Position numbers and translations under genes: made by a program
The notes under the pieces: model-generated
Database searches by the model: none
What the model was told of the DNA's origin: nothing
The model's input: the letters and a program-made list of their open reading frames with translations, nothing else
DNA from: Paratrimastix pyriformis
Lineage: Eukaryota; Preaxostyla; Paratrimastigidae
Length of the DNA: 64,000 bases
Assembly: GCA_027972325.1 (NCBI GenBank)
Contig: JAPMOS010000038.1
Location: 55,001-119,000, forward strand
Reading direction: 5' to 3'
Shown: positions 24,024 to 35,503 of the stretch, in pieces
How positions within the stretch are numbered: position 1 is the first letter of the stretch
Layout of the letters: each line of letters starts with the position of its first letter

Positions 24024-24806
24024 TCAGAGCGGATTGCCAAAGCGGGGCAGGGGGAGGGGGCGGGGGAAACCTGCGCAACGAGAGACGCGAAGGAACGGGG
24101 GGGGGGGGGGGGGGGGGTGAATAAAATATCGATCTCGCTGCAAAAAAACATCCCCACTTTCGCCCCCACGTGTGTGTGCGCGTGTGTGCGTGTGCCGCCG
24201 GATGTCACAGACCGCGCGACGTGGCGAGGCGCTGCGGCATCGTGATGGGGGTGTCATCATCCGGTCCACACTGCCCGGGGTGGAGGTTGGTGCCCGGGGT
24301 GAGCGGGGCGAGGAGCCACGTGGTGACGCAAATGGTGGCGGCGGTGGAGGAATCAAAAAGGGCCTGATTTGAGGAGGTGGCACAGGGAACCCAGGTGGAA
24401 GGTTGCGGGCTGTCACCACCGGACTCACGATATGCGAAGGTCGGGGACTTGTCGGGCGTCGTGTCGGTGGACTGGCACAACGTGCGCGAGGTGATGAAGG
24501 ACGAGCAGAGCGAGGAGTGGGCGAGGCCTGCTCGGCCCGTTCCAGTCGCTGTTCCAGGAGTCGCTGAGAATCCAAGAGATACTTCTCATCGCGTTTCGTC
24601 CTGAAGTAATCGCCCACCTAGGAAGGCGGATACTCAAGGGGGGTTGTGACTTCCGCAAAACAAACCTGCGCCCAGTACATTCGGGACTGGAATTGCGCCT
24701 GAATTTTCCTTTGTGTCTTGGTGCAGATCATCTCCTCGTGTTTAATGCGGTCACGAATATACCCGCCCTGTTGTGGCGAGAGGCCGACGCGTGGCAAATT
24801 CGACAT
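24024..24806 (-). CDS. Small coiled-coil protein, function unknown
   Basis: Starts MSNLPRVGLSPQQGGYIRDR (ATG at 24806). The first exon is charged and helical (KHEEMICTKTQRKIQAQF). It joins across a short intron of about 60 nt ending CCTAG at 24618 to GDYFRTKRDEKYLLDSQRLL followed by EQRLERAEQ, so about 75 residues of likely coiled coil. The remainder (about 24540-24024) is a Pro/Arg/Ser-rich tail open to a stop at 24024 and broken by a G run at 24100-24117 (C on the sense strand). That tail may instead be intron or 3' UTR. A basic coiled-coil protein of this size could be axonemal or cytoskeletal, but I cannot assign a family. Confidence 0.55.
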
Positions 24807-25402
24807 CGATCAACCAGAAATGCGATTGCACTGGATTTGCTAGAACCCCTGGATCATCAGGCTCATCACATTTTGGGTCGAGTGCCTTTCGACGCACAGC
24901 GACCGAAAATCCATTGACAGTTTCAGGGTTCTCCATCCCGTTTCTTTGAAATCAACCATGCAACAGGGGCGTCTTCAGGAGACCTCCATCCATTGCACTT
25001 TTTGCCTAATCAGGTGTGCCGTGGTCGCCGGGTCTCTTTGTCCCGACCCCGAATCGTCCCACAGGCAGATTGAAGATGGACGGGAGGAAGGGGGGAGAGG
25101 AAGGAGAAAATCGCCCGCAGGGCAGGATAAGAGAAAAGCAAGGCGAACGGAGGTCGGCATCGAAAGAACAAGAATTGTGGCCCGTGCCACGTACCGGGGA
25201 GGGAGCGGCCCCCCAACCACGGAGGAGAGTCGCCGCGCTCCCTCGTGCCATAAGGAGAAAAGCCACCGCGGCAAGGTGGCAGAGTGGCAGGCAGGTATCG
25301 GTTGGTCTGGAGCTTGTGATCTCCGCCGAGAGAAGCCGCTGGTGCTGCCAGGAGGGAGGCGTGACGTGGGCCCACGCAAACCCGCACCACGCCACCACCC
25401 GC
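24807..25402. other. Intergenic between two minus-strand genes
   Basis: Holds the 5' flank of the coiled-coil gene and the 3' flank of uL30. Several overlapping frames are open, with no recognisable product. Confidence 0.5.
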
Positions 25403-26391
25403 TCAGAGCATGGAAGCGATGAGGGGGTTGATGGCGTCGGCACGGTCGCCAGACTCGCCCTTGGTCAGCAGGTGCACGGGGCGCTTGGTGATGCCGTGTG
25501 GGGGAGTGTTCAGCTTGAACGGCCACAGGAATTCGTTGACCTGGCCAACACAACCCCGGGAGAATGAACTGAGCCGGCTGTTCCCACCGTCCCGTAGTCG
25601 CACCCATACCCAGGGCGATGCAGACCTTATCGAAGTTGGGGCCGGCCTGAGAGAGCTCGTGCACCAGATCCTCGACGCAAAGCATCCCGCAGGAGCCCAG
25701 ATGCTCCTCAACCATCCTGTTATCGGACAGCGGCACCCGCCGGGCTCCGTCGGCCTTGGCGTAGCCGCGCTTGGTGATCAGCTCGCGAATCGACTCCAGC
25801 GTTGGAGCGCTACGGGACGAAAAGGAGTTGGGAAGAGCAACCCGGAATGATATCGCAAACCCATAGGTAATGTAGGGCTCGATCCGGCGGAGAAGTTGCA
25901 TTGTGGGGTGATCAACCTTGACGAAAGTACCCTCGTTGCCGTTGTCGAGGCGGAACTTATGGAGAATGCGGCGCACGTCGGGGGTAACCTTGGTGATACT
26001 ATTGTCAGAGACCAGTCAGCAGGCGAGTGGGTGTGGTTTGAGATTCAGACCCCCGAAGACGAATCACAAAGAGGACAGGAGCAGTAGGGTCGGGAATGTT
26101 CCGCTCAGCCTTCTTGGTGTACTTCTTATCGCGGACACGGGAACGCTGGACTGCGCGGGCCTCCTTCACAAAATCTTCGGCGTGCTTGAATGTGCTCTTT
26201 TGGGCTTTAATTCTTTCGAGCTTCTTCTTCTGCGGGACAGGAGGGTGCGGTGGTTGGAAAAGATGGGGTGTGTTCATGCGAACCTGCTGGGCACTTTGCT
26301 CGATGTGTTTCGCCTTGAGCTCATCGACAGTTTTCCTGCGCTTCAGAATGGTTTCAGGGACACGGGTAAAGTTTTCGTTCTTCTTCACCAT
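25403..26391 (-). CDS. RPL7: Ribosomal protein uL30 (L7), cytosolic 60S
   Basis: Start ATG at 26391 (MVKKNENFTRVPETILKRRK). It runs through KKKLERIKAQKSTFKHAEDF, the core LFVIRLRGITKVTPDVRRIL, RIEPYITYG, ESIRELITKRGYAKADGARR, VPLSDN and CVEDLVHEL, and ends VNEFLWPFKLNTPPHG...NPLIASML with TGA at 25403-25405. Four introns restore the family sequence exactly: GTTCGC...CCGCAG, GTCTGA...AATAG, GTTTGC...CGTAG and GTATGG...GCCAG. It is a complete full-length eukaryotic uL30, an rRNA-binding component of the large subunit near the 5S rRNA/ES7 region. It diverges from the RING/TRAF gene across 84 bp, so the two probably share a compact promoter. Confidence 0.95.
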
Positions 26392-26475
26392 TGCGTTTGA
26401 CCTGGTCGACCGGGGCGAGGAAGAATTTATCATCGGCCTCCCAGCCTTTGAACAGCCTCCCTCAGGCGGCTCTTG
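26392..26475. promoter_or_regulatory. 84-bp divergent promoter, uL30 / RING-TRAF
   Basis: The start codons of uL30 (minus) and the RING/TRAF gene (plus) are only 84 bp apart, so both core promoters and 5' UTRs must fit here. I see no TATA box. Confidence 0.6.
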
Positions 26476-28327
26476 ATGTTCCGTGAGCCTCTCCGGCATC
26501 CATCCCTCCGTGATCCTCTCACGTCCCGACCGCGCCCCGAGCGGACGGTCGATGACGAGGATGATGATGAAATTTTGCTCCTGGTCGAGCCGGCGCCTCC
26601 AAAATCCTATTGGGAGTGCCCCGTGTGTATTTCTCCATTCCGCGATCCGGTTCGTCGGACTGCGGTGCTTCACGATTTCTCATCACTCTCGTCGGCAGGT
26701 TATCCTGGGGTGCGGCCATACTTTTTGTCGGGAGTGCTGCTCTGGTGAGACCAAATGCCCGCTGGATCGTTCCCCTGTCACGTCTGTGGGTTACCCTCCC
26801 AGCTGTCGAATGAAATCCCTCCTCCCCCAGATCACTCATCCCCAACCGCATCGTGGCCGAAGTGGTCGCCAATCTGAAAATCCATTGCCGGTACGCCTGT
26901 GAGCAAAGCGAATCTGGTGAATGGTCTGGTGGTTCTTGCCTCCCCCCGACATCTCATGCCACTTGGCCCATCATGGTCGACATTGCCGCCGGCAGGGTCG
27001 TCAAGGACGGCGGCTGCCCCGAGTTGATTCTGCTGGGTGAGCGCGAGCGACACGAACGCGAGTGTGCATATGCGCCCGCTGCATGCCCATACAGCCGCGC
27101 GTGCCCTGATGCGGTCGGGTTACTCCGGCGTGACCTGGACCGGCACCTGTCTGTTTCACCTCGGGTGGTTTATCCACCCCCGTACGATAACCAACCTTCC
27201 CCCGCCAACTCCGGCGCAGCCTCGAGTGCCCGTCACGGCCTACGGCCTGCCCACAGTCCTGCGGACAGACACTCCGGTACTGCGACATTGACACACACAT
27301 CGCCACCCAGTGCCCAAACACCATGCTGCCTTGCCCCAACCAGTGCACGGTCGCCGCCGCGCAGCCCCAGCTCCGCGACGGGGCGATCACCGGGGGGATC
27401 ACCACACCTCCCGCCTCGCCCACCAGCCAGCCGGCTGTGGAGGACGAGCTACTGGTGCTGCCGGCGGGGGACCCGCTGTCGGACGGGGAACAGGAGGAGG
27501 GCGGAAAGGCAGGCGCTGCCCCCGCATCTCGCCCTGTCGCCGATGGATCGGCATCCAACGTGCGAATGATGCCGCGGTCCGCATGTCATATGTGTCCTTC
27601 GACCACAATCACCACCACCAACCCCATCCACCCCTCATCAATTGCATATACTCACCATGTTGCCCCCTCTTCATCCCCTCCACTCCTCCCCTCCCCCAGC
27701 TGCGAGATTGAGCACCACTGTGCCACGGAGTGCCCCAACGCGCCGTGTCGGTGCCCCAACCGTGACACGAAGTCTGCCGACCCCAACAAACGCGCCCGTG
27801 CCCCGGGTGGCGACGTCCCGCCCGGCGCCGCTGCTGCCGCTGGTGATGTCGACGCTGATGATGATCATGATGATGGTGATGATGATGATGGCCCGGATCC
27901 GGCACGCTGCCCGACTGTCTGCCTGCGTAAGGACCTTCCCGCCCACCTGGCCGTCTGCGGCTACCGTCTGGTCCGCTGTGGCCACGCGGGCTGCCCGGCC
28001 CCGGCGATGTCCGCCAATCGACTCTCCGCCCATGAGGCGGCATGTCCCAGCCGGGTGGTGGCCTGCCCGAACGGGTGCGGCACCCAGATGCCCCAGTCCC
28101 AGATCCCGGCCCACCGCGAGTCGACATGCCCCCAGGAGACAGTCGCCTGTCCCATGGCCCGGTACGGCTGCCCCACGGGGGCTATCCTCCGCCGTGATCT
28201 GGCGCAGCACCACCAGGAGAACATGGCTGCGCACGTCGGGTTCATGATGGGCGCCCTGGAGCGGCAGGGACGCGTGTTGGATCAGCAGCAGGCCGAGTTG
28301 GCGGCGCTCCGGGGGGCCGGTCCGTAA
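26476..28327 (+). CDS. RING finger / TRAF-type zinc finger protein
   Basis: ATG at 26476 (MFREPLRHPSLRD), an acidic stretch DDEDDDE, then a RING: CPVC, intron GTTCGT...GGCAG, VILGCGHTFCREC and KCPLDR. The last zinc ligand is Asp-type, as in some TRAF RINGs. A second intron (GTCTGT...CCCAG) leads to SLIPNRIVAEVVANLKIHCR. A series of TRAF-type Cys/His fingers follows: GGCPELILLGERERHE/CAYAPAACPYSRAC; CDIDTHIATQCPNTMLPCPN; CEIEHHCATECPNAPCRCPN; CPTVCLRKDLPAHLAVCGYR; CPNGCGTQMPQSQIPAHR; and a final one around CPMARYGCP. The C-terminus is a helix (HVGFMMGALERQGRVLDQQQ) with stop at 28325-28327. No MATH domain was seen. The likely role is a cytosolic E3 ubiquitin ligase or scaffold; the substrate is unknown. 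An Asp-rich repeat (27850-27895) interrupts the finger region. Confidence 0.88.
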
Positions 28328-28441
28328 CCCCGGCGCGGTTGCGTGTGTATGTTGGGATGTCCTGTGTCCCTGTGCGGACCCGATCCCGTGCCCCTGTGCC
28401 CCTGTGCGGACCCGATTCCGTGTTTCGACGTCCCGTTCATT

Positions 28442-28684
28442 ATGGGCTTCCCCCGCATTCGCCCCCGCCGCCCAGCGAATACGCGACTGCGGCAGGTGGG
28501 CTGCGCCATCAGCCGGGGGGCGGTTTCGCTCATGCTGCGCGCCGAGCGGCCAGACGGGACCCCCGTGACCGGCCTCCAGAGCCGGTCCGCCTTCTGTGGC
28601 GATTGCGTTGATGTTGATGCTGATGCTGATGCTGATGCTGGTGGTTGATGACTGGGGTGGTGTCGATGATGGTGGTGATGATGC

Positions 28685-28719
<35 letters not shown>

Positions 28720-28745
28720 TGATGATGGATGATGATGGATGATGA

Positions 28746-28817
<72 letters not shown>

Positions 28818-29431
28818 GGATGATGATGATGATGATTGGATGATGATTGGATGATGAGGATGCTGTTGCTGGTGTTGCCGCCCCATCCACCCCACCCCAC
28901 CCCACCCAGCCTGGTCCCGACCCTGACGGCCCGCTCCTCGCTCGAGCTGCTGGAGCACCCGGGCGGCGAGTACGAGTTGGTGCTGCCCGCCCAGCCCGAC
29001 GGGGCCGTCAGCTGCGCCTTCGCACTCGACGGGCGGCCCATTGGCCTCGAGCCGCCCCAGGCCCAGCAGCTGCTGGCCGGGGAGGCACCGGGAGGTTTGC
29101 ACGGGGGGGCGGATGCGCTTGGGGTGATGTCCTCTTTTCCTGTCGAGGGTGGGCGGGCTCGGAGGACCGTTGGCGCGGCTGCTGGGGGTGACGGAGGGGG
29201 CGGGGGAAGGGGCTCCCAAAAAAATGAGCAAACGGCGTTCTGATCTTTTCCGTTTTCTGATGATGATGATGATGGTGATGATGATGGTGATGATGATGAT
29301 GGTGGTGGTGGTGGTGGTGGTGATTGGATGATGATGGTGATTGGATGATGATGATGATTGGATGATGATTGGATGATGATTGGATGTGTGTGGATGATGA
29401 TTGGATGATGATTGGATGATGATTGGATGAT

Positions 29432-29473
<42 letters not shown>

Positions 29474-32321
29474 CCCGCAGCCGCCGCCCTGCTGCGACCC
29501 TTCACCATCCCGGCCGTGCAGCACTGCTGCGTGGCCGTGGGCGGGGAGGACGGCACCGAGACGGGCCTGGCCACCGTCGAGCGGTTCGACTTGGTGCGGG
29601 GCCGATGGGATGGGATGCCCCCCCTGCACAGCCGCCGGGGCCGGCTGGGGCTGCTTGCCTGGGGAGCCAACGTGTTCGCAATCGGGGGCCGGGGCGGCAA
29701 CAGCCAGGCCAGCATCACCAACACGATTGAGATGGCCAATATGTGGGACGGGGCCAAGTGGCAGGTCTGCGCCGCCAGGCTACCATCCACCACCCGCATC
29801 GCACACCATCGTCATCACCAACACCATCGAGATGGAGAATATGTGGGACGGGGGCCAAGTGGTGTGCGACGGACACCACCTACCAGTGCGGGGGGGGGGG
29901 TGGGGGATAGGGGGGGGGGGGGGGGGGGGATCCTCAGTGGTTGTGCAAGCCTGGGGGGGGGGGGGGGGGGGGGGGGGGGGCGTACGGCGCACGGTCGAGT
30001 CGGCTTTACGTGGGTTTCGGGTGATTTGGGGATGGTGGTGGATGGATCGGCGATCTGAGGGCGGCGATCTGAGGGCGGAGTGTGCGCTTCCATCCCCCCA
30101 TCCGCACCCTTCCCTGACCCACACATGCCCTGTCCACCCACCCCACGTGTCATTTTTTCAGGTTCTCCCGACCACCCTGAGTGCGCCGCGGTGTTCGGTG
30201 GCCTCCCGCACTCACCACTCACTCATTTTCATCTCTCCTACCTCCTACTGCGCATATATGTCAGGTTCTCCCGACCACCCTGAGTGCACCGCGGTGTTCG
30301 ATGGCCTGCACGGTGTACGAGGATCGGCTGGTGGTGCTTGGCGGCTTCCAGAACGACCGGCTGACCACCGTCGAGCAGCTCAATCTCGAGGTCGACATCG
30401 CCCCCCCTCCCCCTCCTCCTCCCCATCCCATCCCATCCCAGCACCACCCCCAGCACCACCAGCATCATCATATTAGCATCGTATCAGCATTATCATATCA
30501 GCACTCAGTCGGCAGCACCCAGTCGGCAGCATCAACATTACCAGCGCCACCACACCGTTCGACTGCGCATATGCCCCATGTGCCCCTGTCCTCACCCGCC
30601 TCACCTTTCTCCCCTGTCTCTCCCCCCACCACCCACCCATCGGGCACCACTCCCTTCCCCCCAGGCGTACCGCGAATCGCCCCAGCTGCTGCTCCGCAAC
30701 CCGCCCCGCTGGTCGGCCCTGCCCCCGCTCACCTTCGCCCGCAGCTCGCACACGGCCCAGGCGGACCCTCGCACCCGGTCCCTCATCACCATCGGCGGTC
30801 CGGCGGCCACAATCCCCCCCCCCCCCCACCCCACCCCACCCCACCCCACCCCACCCCCCGCCCCGCCCAACCTCCAGACGGGAGAGAAGATGGGGCTGTG
30901 GCGGAGACAGGCGCAGCGGTAGCGAACATGAAGAGAAGAGGGCGGGGCGTGGTGGGGCGATGTAAAAAATCTGCAGAAGAAGGGAAAAGGTGCCCGATTT
31001 TGACAGATTTTTGACAGAATCTCACCAAGCTGCGTGCGAGGGGTATTTGGGCCCCTACAATCGGATGTAGTCCGCATCGCATTTCGGACATAGTCTAGCT
31101 GGTCAGGATAGTAGACCCTCACTCTACAGACCCGGGTTCGAGTCCCGGTGTCCGAAAAATAATTTTGCCTTCCCCCCCCCCCCCCCCCCCCCCCCCCTCC
31201 GCAGGCTGGGATGGCCACCGCAGCGTGGCCACCTGCGAGCGCCTCGATCTCGGCTCGGAGCGCGGCTGGCTGCCGCTGCCATCGCTGCGCCAGGCGCGGC
31301 ACTACGTGAGCTCAGTCTCGCTGAGCGGGTCCATCTGGGTCCTCGGAGGCGCCTGCGACACGGTCTGGCCATGTGGCTATCGCCGGGGGGTAGTCAAGAC
31401 GGGACCCGTTGGGCCATCGGGGGCAATTTTTAAATGAATGTGGCTATCACCGTGGGCGGATATGGGATACCAAGGGGGAATGGACACTGCCCTATGCGTC
31501 GGTGCCCAGTCTCAACCCGGATGGTCTTTCGTGGTGGTGGTGGTGGTGGTGGGTGATGATGATGATCGGATGATGATGATGATGCTTGGATGACGATTGG
31601 ATGATGTTGATGTTGTTGATGATGTTGATGTTGTTGATGATGTTGATGTTGTTGATGATGTTGATGTTGTTGATGTTGTTGATGATGATGATGCTAATGT
31701 CATTGATGATGATGATGCCCCGGCCGCTGCAGACGATCGCCCAGTCGATGGAGCGGCTGGACCCCCGGGAGCGCGCCTGGACGCTGCTTGACGCCCGGCC
31801 CACGCCACGCCAGGGGATGGCCATCTTCGGGGTGCAGGACGAGGTCTGCCGTGGTGGTGACGGGTGTGTGTGTGCGTGTGTCTGTGTGTGTTAGGGGGGG
31901 GGGGGGGGGGGGGGGGGCGTCTGCACTGTCTTGTGTGTGTATGCGCCGCTGCGACCACTGGAAAAGTGCCCGTGGCTGCCCGCCAGACACACTCCGCTTT
32001 GGGAAGACCAGCTGGCAGGCAGTATTGGCTTCTTTCGTCCTCTGCCCGTGCCCGTTATTTTCCTCTGGGTTCCTCCCACTGCCCCTGTTCCTCCTTTTCC
32101 TCCCCTGGGTTCCTCCTCCCGGGTCTTCATTACCCACCTCTCTCCCCCATCCCTCTCGGCAGGACTGTCTGTACGCGGTGGGCGGCTACGACGGGCACCC
32201 GGTGGCGCTCTTCGAGCGGTTTGACGTGCGGATGCAGCGCTGGGAGCAGCTGGCGCCCCTGCCCACCGCCCGGGACACCCTCGGGGCCGTGGCCTTCCTT
32301 AATATGCCCTCGCCCGCCTAG
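28442..32321 (+). CDS. Kelch-repeat protein
   Basis: Probable start MGFPRIRPRRPANTR (28442), 115 bp after the RING/TRAF stop. A second coding block follows a (GAT)n intron (SSLELLEHPGGEYELVLPAQ, 28930-29095). Kelch blades, each with a glycine pair and a spaced Trp, are spread over separate exons: VEDG-type TVERFDLVRGRWDGMPPL (29.6 kb); YEDRLVVLGGFQNDRLTTVE (30.32 kb); SLITIGG joined across intron 30798-31204 to WDGHRSVATCERLDLGSERG; a block with WDTKGEWTLPYAS (31.46 kb); MERLDPRERAWTLLDARPTP (31.75 kb); and CLYAVGGYDGHPVALFERFD (32.17 kb). Stop TAG at 32319-32321. The predicted fold is a five- to six-bladed beta-propeller for protein binding. No BTB, BACK or Rab-type domain was seen. Introns hold a tRNA-Glu gene, poly-G/C runs and two copied exon edges, so exact joins between 29.7 and 30.3 kb are uncertain. 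Confidence 0.8.
28680..28860. repeat. (GAT)n intron of the kelch gene
   Basis: GAT repeats with GGATGATGAT and ATTGGATGAT variants, between the first two coding blocks. A second similar tract lies at 29255-29475. Confidence 0.9.
29720..29985 (+). repeat. Copied exon edge plus long G runs (kelch gene)
   Basis: The exon end around CATCACCAACACGATTGAGA and AATATGTGGGACGGGGCCAAG (about 29715-29765) recurs at about 29813-29865 with a few changes, out of frame. Long G runs at about 29888-29930 and 29953-29981 follow, broken only by a few bases. Confidence 0.75.
30160..30305 (+). repeat. Direct repeat of a kelch exon acceptor region
   Basis: About 45 bp beginning CAGGTTCTCCCGACCACCCT occurs at 30160 and again at 30262, spaced 102 bp, with two or three differences. 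The second copy runs on into the true kelch exon; the first is followed by non-coding sequence. Confidence 0.85.
31084..31155 (+). tRNA. tRNA-Glu (CTC), sense in a kelch intron
   Basis: A 72-nt cloverleaf: acceptor TCGGACA/TGTCCGA, D arm TAGTCTAGCTGGTCAGGATA, anticodon stem GTAGA/TCTAC with loop CCCTCAC (anticodon CTC), and T arm CCGGG-TTCGAGT-CCCGG. All stems pair fully. B box GGTTCGAGTCC. TTTT about 8 nt downstream can end Pol III transcription. It lies wholly inside the 407-nt intron 30798-31204, in the same orientation as the host gene. Confidence 0.95.
31171..31204 (+). repeat. Poly-C tract at a splice acceptor
   Basis: A run of about 27 C followed by TCCGCAG directly precedes the exon WDGHRSVATC, so it serves as the polypyrimidine tract of this intron. 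Confidence 0.8.
31540..31715. repeat. GAT and GATGTTGTT intron repeats
   Basis: (GAT)n followed by about seven GATGTTGTTGAT units, intronic in the kelch gene, ending just before the exon ERLDPRERAW. A G run of about 22 at 31897-31918 lies in the next intron. Confidence 0.9.
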
Positions 32322-33823
32322 ACAGGGGGGGCGGGGGGGAGAGGAGGTGGGGGGAGGGACGGCTGACCCCAACAACATCGTAACATAACATCATCTACCC
32401 CGGGGCAATTTGTCGTCCCTCCTTGGCGCGGGTCGGATGTCTTGATGGGTGAGCACGGGGGGTGGGAGGGTGGCATGGCCATATCCCCCAACCATGGGAC
32501 TTCTCAAAAGGACGTCGGCCGTCCCTTTTACGCTGCTGGTTGATAGAGTGCCATGGTGGTTGAGCCCGGGAGGGGGGGGGGGGGGGGGGGGGGGGAGGGG
32601 TGGAGGAGGAGGAGGCATGACCGCACACCCCTGACCCGGCTCGAGGTGTGGCAGAGGGTCCGCACAAGGGGTTGGGTGGCTTCAATTGATGGTCCCCTAT
32701 CCTTGACCATGGGACCTCTCGCCAAAAAGAGAGTTGCACGAGAGTTGCACGAAAGGAGGAGGAAGAAGTGGAGAAAGGAGAAAAACACTTTGAGCAAGGG
32801 TCTGGGCACTGGAGCTGAGCGGTAGTTCTTGGGCCGAGAAAAAGAAGAAGAAAGAAAGTGGAAAAAGAGAAGTCCTTTTGGCTGATTGGTGGCTTTCATG
32901 CCGCGTGCAGCCCTCTTCGCTTCGGCCGGCAACAGAGCAAAGCCGCTCAGGTATTTTGGAATGGCGTCAGGGGTGCCCATATCAGGTGGTGGATAGGGGT
33001 GGCGGTGGACCCCGACACTGGTCCATGACCCCCCCGGCGATGTTTGCACGTGGCAAGCGCAACCCACCCTCGGGATAACCGCACCCATTTAGATATAAGC
33101 GGACACGTCTGACTCCCCCCGGTGATGTTTTCGCACCCCATGTGGCAAGCGCAACCCACCATCCACCCCGGTGAGAGTCGCGTCCAGTGATCGCCCTATG
33201 ACCTACCCGGGTGATAGCCCCATGCATGACCTACCCGGGTGATAGCCCCATGACCTACCCGGGTGACCGCCCCATGACCTACCCGGGTGGTGATCGCCGC
33301 ATGACCTACCCGGGTGATCGCCCCATGACCTACCCGGGTGATAGCCGCACCCCCCCGATGATCGCGCACGGCTCATCATGCACCGTGTCGCAGGCGCCCC
33401 GGCCCCGGCCCACCAGAGGTTGCCTTTCTGGACTCTCCCCCGGGGGGAGGTGTGCTGGATGTGTGGGCAAGGCGTGGGAGTAGTAGCAGGGGGGATATGC
33501 GATTCCTTCCCTCCGTGTTTGGTCGTATTCAAACACGCGGCCTCAGGGACGCCGCCATCTCAAGGCGAACGGGCGGCGCGGCCAGGGGCAGACACCACGA
33601 AGAGAGGGAAACGGGGAAGGAAGACGAGGGAGGGAGAGAGAGCTGGAGGAGAAAGAAGGCCAAGACGCCGGCGGGCAGTTTTACACGCGGTGGACGCCCT
33701 CTGTGCGACATGGGGGGGGGGGGGGGGGGGGGGGGGGGGACGGAAAGGACACGAAACAGCAACGTGCGAGAGAGTGAGGTCGAGAACCCCATGATCTCAC
33801 CGACCCCCCAGCCCCCTCAGGCC
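32322..33823. other. Intergenic with poly-G runs and a minisatellite
   Basis: Convergent gap between the kelch and proteasome genes. Contains G runs at about 32572-32595 and 33711-33738, and no coding sequence that I recognise. Dense short repeats of GGTG/ACCTACCCGGG occupy 33000-33350 (listed separately). Confidence 0.6.
33190..33352. repeat. 24-bp ATGACCTACCCGGGTGATAG minisatellite
   Basis: Six to seven copies of a roughly 24-bp unit, ATGACCTACCCGGGTGATAG plus CCCC/CCGC, intergenic. Each unit contains the palindrome CCCGGG. Confidence 0.92.
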
Positions 33824-35095
33824 CTACACCACAGCAACCTCGGGGATACGACAGACCGAAAAACTTGGGGGGTCGGTGATGAGCCTGCGCTCGACCTTGA
33901 AGTCGTTCGTCATGACGGCCAGACGGATGACACCGCCCGAGGAGCCATCACGCTGCATGGCCAGCGAGAGGGCTGCAGGCAGGAACAGCGGAGAAGGGAG
34001 GGTGAGTGGGAGGGTGAGTGGGAGGGTGAGTGGGAGGGTGAGCGGGAGGGTGAGCGGGAGGTGAGTGGGAGGGTGAGTGGGAGGGTGAGCGGGAGGGTGA
34101 GCGGGAGGGTGAGCGGGAGGGTGAGCGGGAGGGTGAGCGGGAGGGTGAGCGGGGGGGGGGGGGGGGGGGGGGGTCACCGGATGGTAGTGACCGCAATGTC
34201 ACAAATGGAGGGCATTATGCTGGATATGTCCAGGGTGGGCGATGCAGACAGACCGTTCGTGACAAACTGGATGCACTCGTCCTGGGTCATGTTCTCCCTG
34301 TACGTGGCGTCGCAGTGCCCATAGATGTACGAGGACCCACTCCCTGTGAAAGTGAGAGCGGGGGGTGAGGATACCGGAAGGGGAAGGGAGGCCAGACCGC
34401 CGATCGACCAGGGCTCCTCAATGACGGGAGAACCCAGGGGAACACAGAAAATGTGAGGACCCTGGAATGAGAGATCAGGTCAGGTCAGCGTGCCAACACC
34501 ATGGAATACGCCAAACCGTGCTATCCACACCGGCAACAAGGAAGGAAGTCTGCATCTGTTCTTTGTACTGGTAGGCGAGATCGCCCAGCATGTGAGCGGC
34601 TGTGTAAACGGAGCACCGGTTATCCAACTCCAGCCTATGAGATTCACGCGAAAGAGAAAGAGAAAGCCAATGGGAGACGCTGGAAGGAAAGTCGGAGAGA
34701 CATGACACGGACGAGTGCATCTCGAGGAAGTAGCGGACGTAGTCGGACAAGATCTGTGTATCGGCAGAGGAACCACTCCGGCAAACATAGATGTTCGGAG
34801 TGAGTTGAGTGAGTTTGTCCGTAATTCTGTTGGCAACGTAGGAACCTGCAGCAAGACGGGAAGATGACACAGCCTTTCAGAAAATATTCAAACCAGTAGA
34901 AGTCCTTGAATCAGAGCCACAAACAACGCCGCCATTGAACCGGCAAGCCATAATACTGGTCTGCGGTTCGAAAAAAATGCGAGTTCAGATAATGTGAGAA
35001 AAAGCTGAGGAAATCGGGCGAACCCCAAGATCAACACCGCCCTTTGCTTTCAGGGCCTCATGAAAAGCTTGTTCAGGAGTGGCAAAGGCCTGCAT
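33824..35095 (-). CDS. PSMB6: 20S proteasome subunit beta-1 (caspase-like)
   Basis: ATG at 35095 (MQAFATPEQAFHEALKAKGG), giving a short propeptide ending VDLG. After intron GTTCGC...CGCAG comes TSIMACRFNGGVVCGSDSRT. The first Thr follows Gly and is the predicted catalytic Thr1; Asp17 (SDSR) and Lys33 (NRITDKL) are present. Further exons: SYVANRITDK...VCRSGSSADTQ; NRCSVYTAAHMLGDLAYQYK; GPHIFCVPLGSPVIEEPWSI; GSGSSYIYGHCDATYREN with QDECIQFVTN; and LSLAMQRDGSSGGVIRLAVM to the end (IPEVAVV, TAG at 33824-33826). Six exons reconstruct a full-length subunit. Beta-1 cleaves after acidic residues inside the proteasome core. Five introns are short; the last one holds the GGGAGGGTGAGC repeat and a G run. 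Confidence 0.95.
34000..34173. repeat. GGGAGGGTGAG(T/C) minisatellite and poly-G
   Basis: About 13 units of the 12-mer GGGAGGGTGAGY, then a G run of about 24, inside the last intron of the proteasome beta-1 gene. On the sense strand it is C-rich with CTCACC units. Confidence 0.92.
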
Positions 35096-35503
35096 TTTAT
35101 GTGCAGTCTGGTTTCTTTTGAATGGTCGACCTGACCGATTTCGGTGAAGCAGACATTGTTCGGGACCTCGTGCAGCGGTGGCTGGCTCGAAACTTGCGAA
35201 AGAGCCTTGCACAAACACGAAATCGGCTCAAGGGCCGCACATTCGTGATCACAACGGAAGCACAGGCACCCATTCCGATCTTCAGATTTTTTTTCACTTC
35301 CCTCGTCATTAAGTTTCTTACGAGCAGATACATGAAGAGATTCGGGTACCTCAACCTCTTGAACAGACAGTCGCCAACCCAAAGCAAGGGACCCACCCCT
35401 TCCAACGGAGATTCTACCATGGAATGAAGTGCATTCCCCAAAAAAAAGAATTCGAGGTTCTCCAAAGGTCTTCGGACAGTCGGCAAACGAACGAACGGGA
35501 CGC

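Noticed and set aside
32528-33088. 186-codon minus-strand frame starting MGAVIPRVGCACH
   Set aside because: Composition is mixed with repeats, no domain is visible, and it crosses a poly-C stretch; it lies between two well-defined convergent genes.
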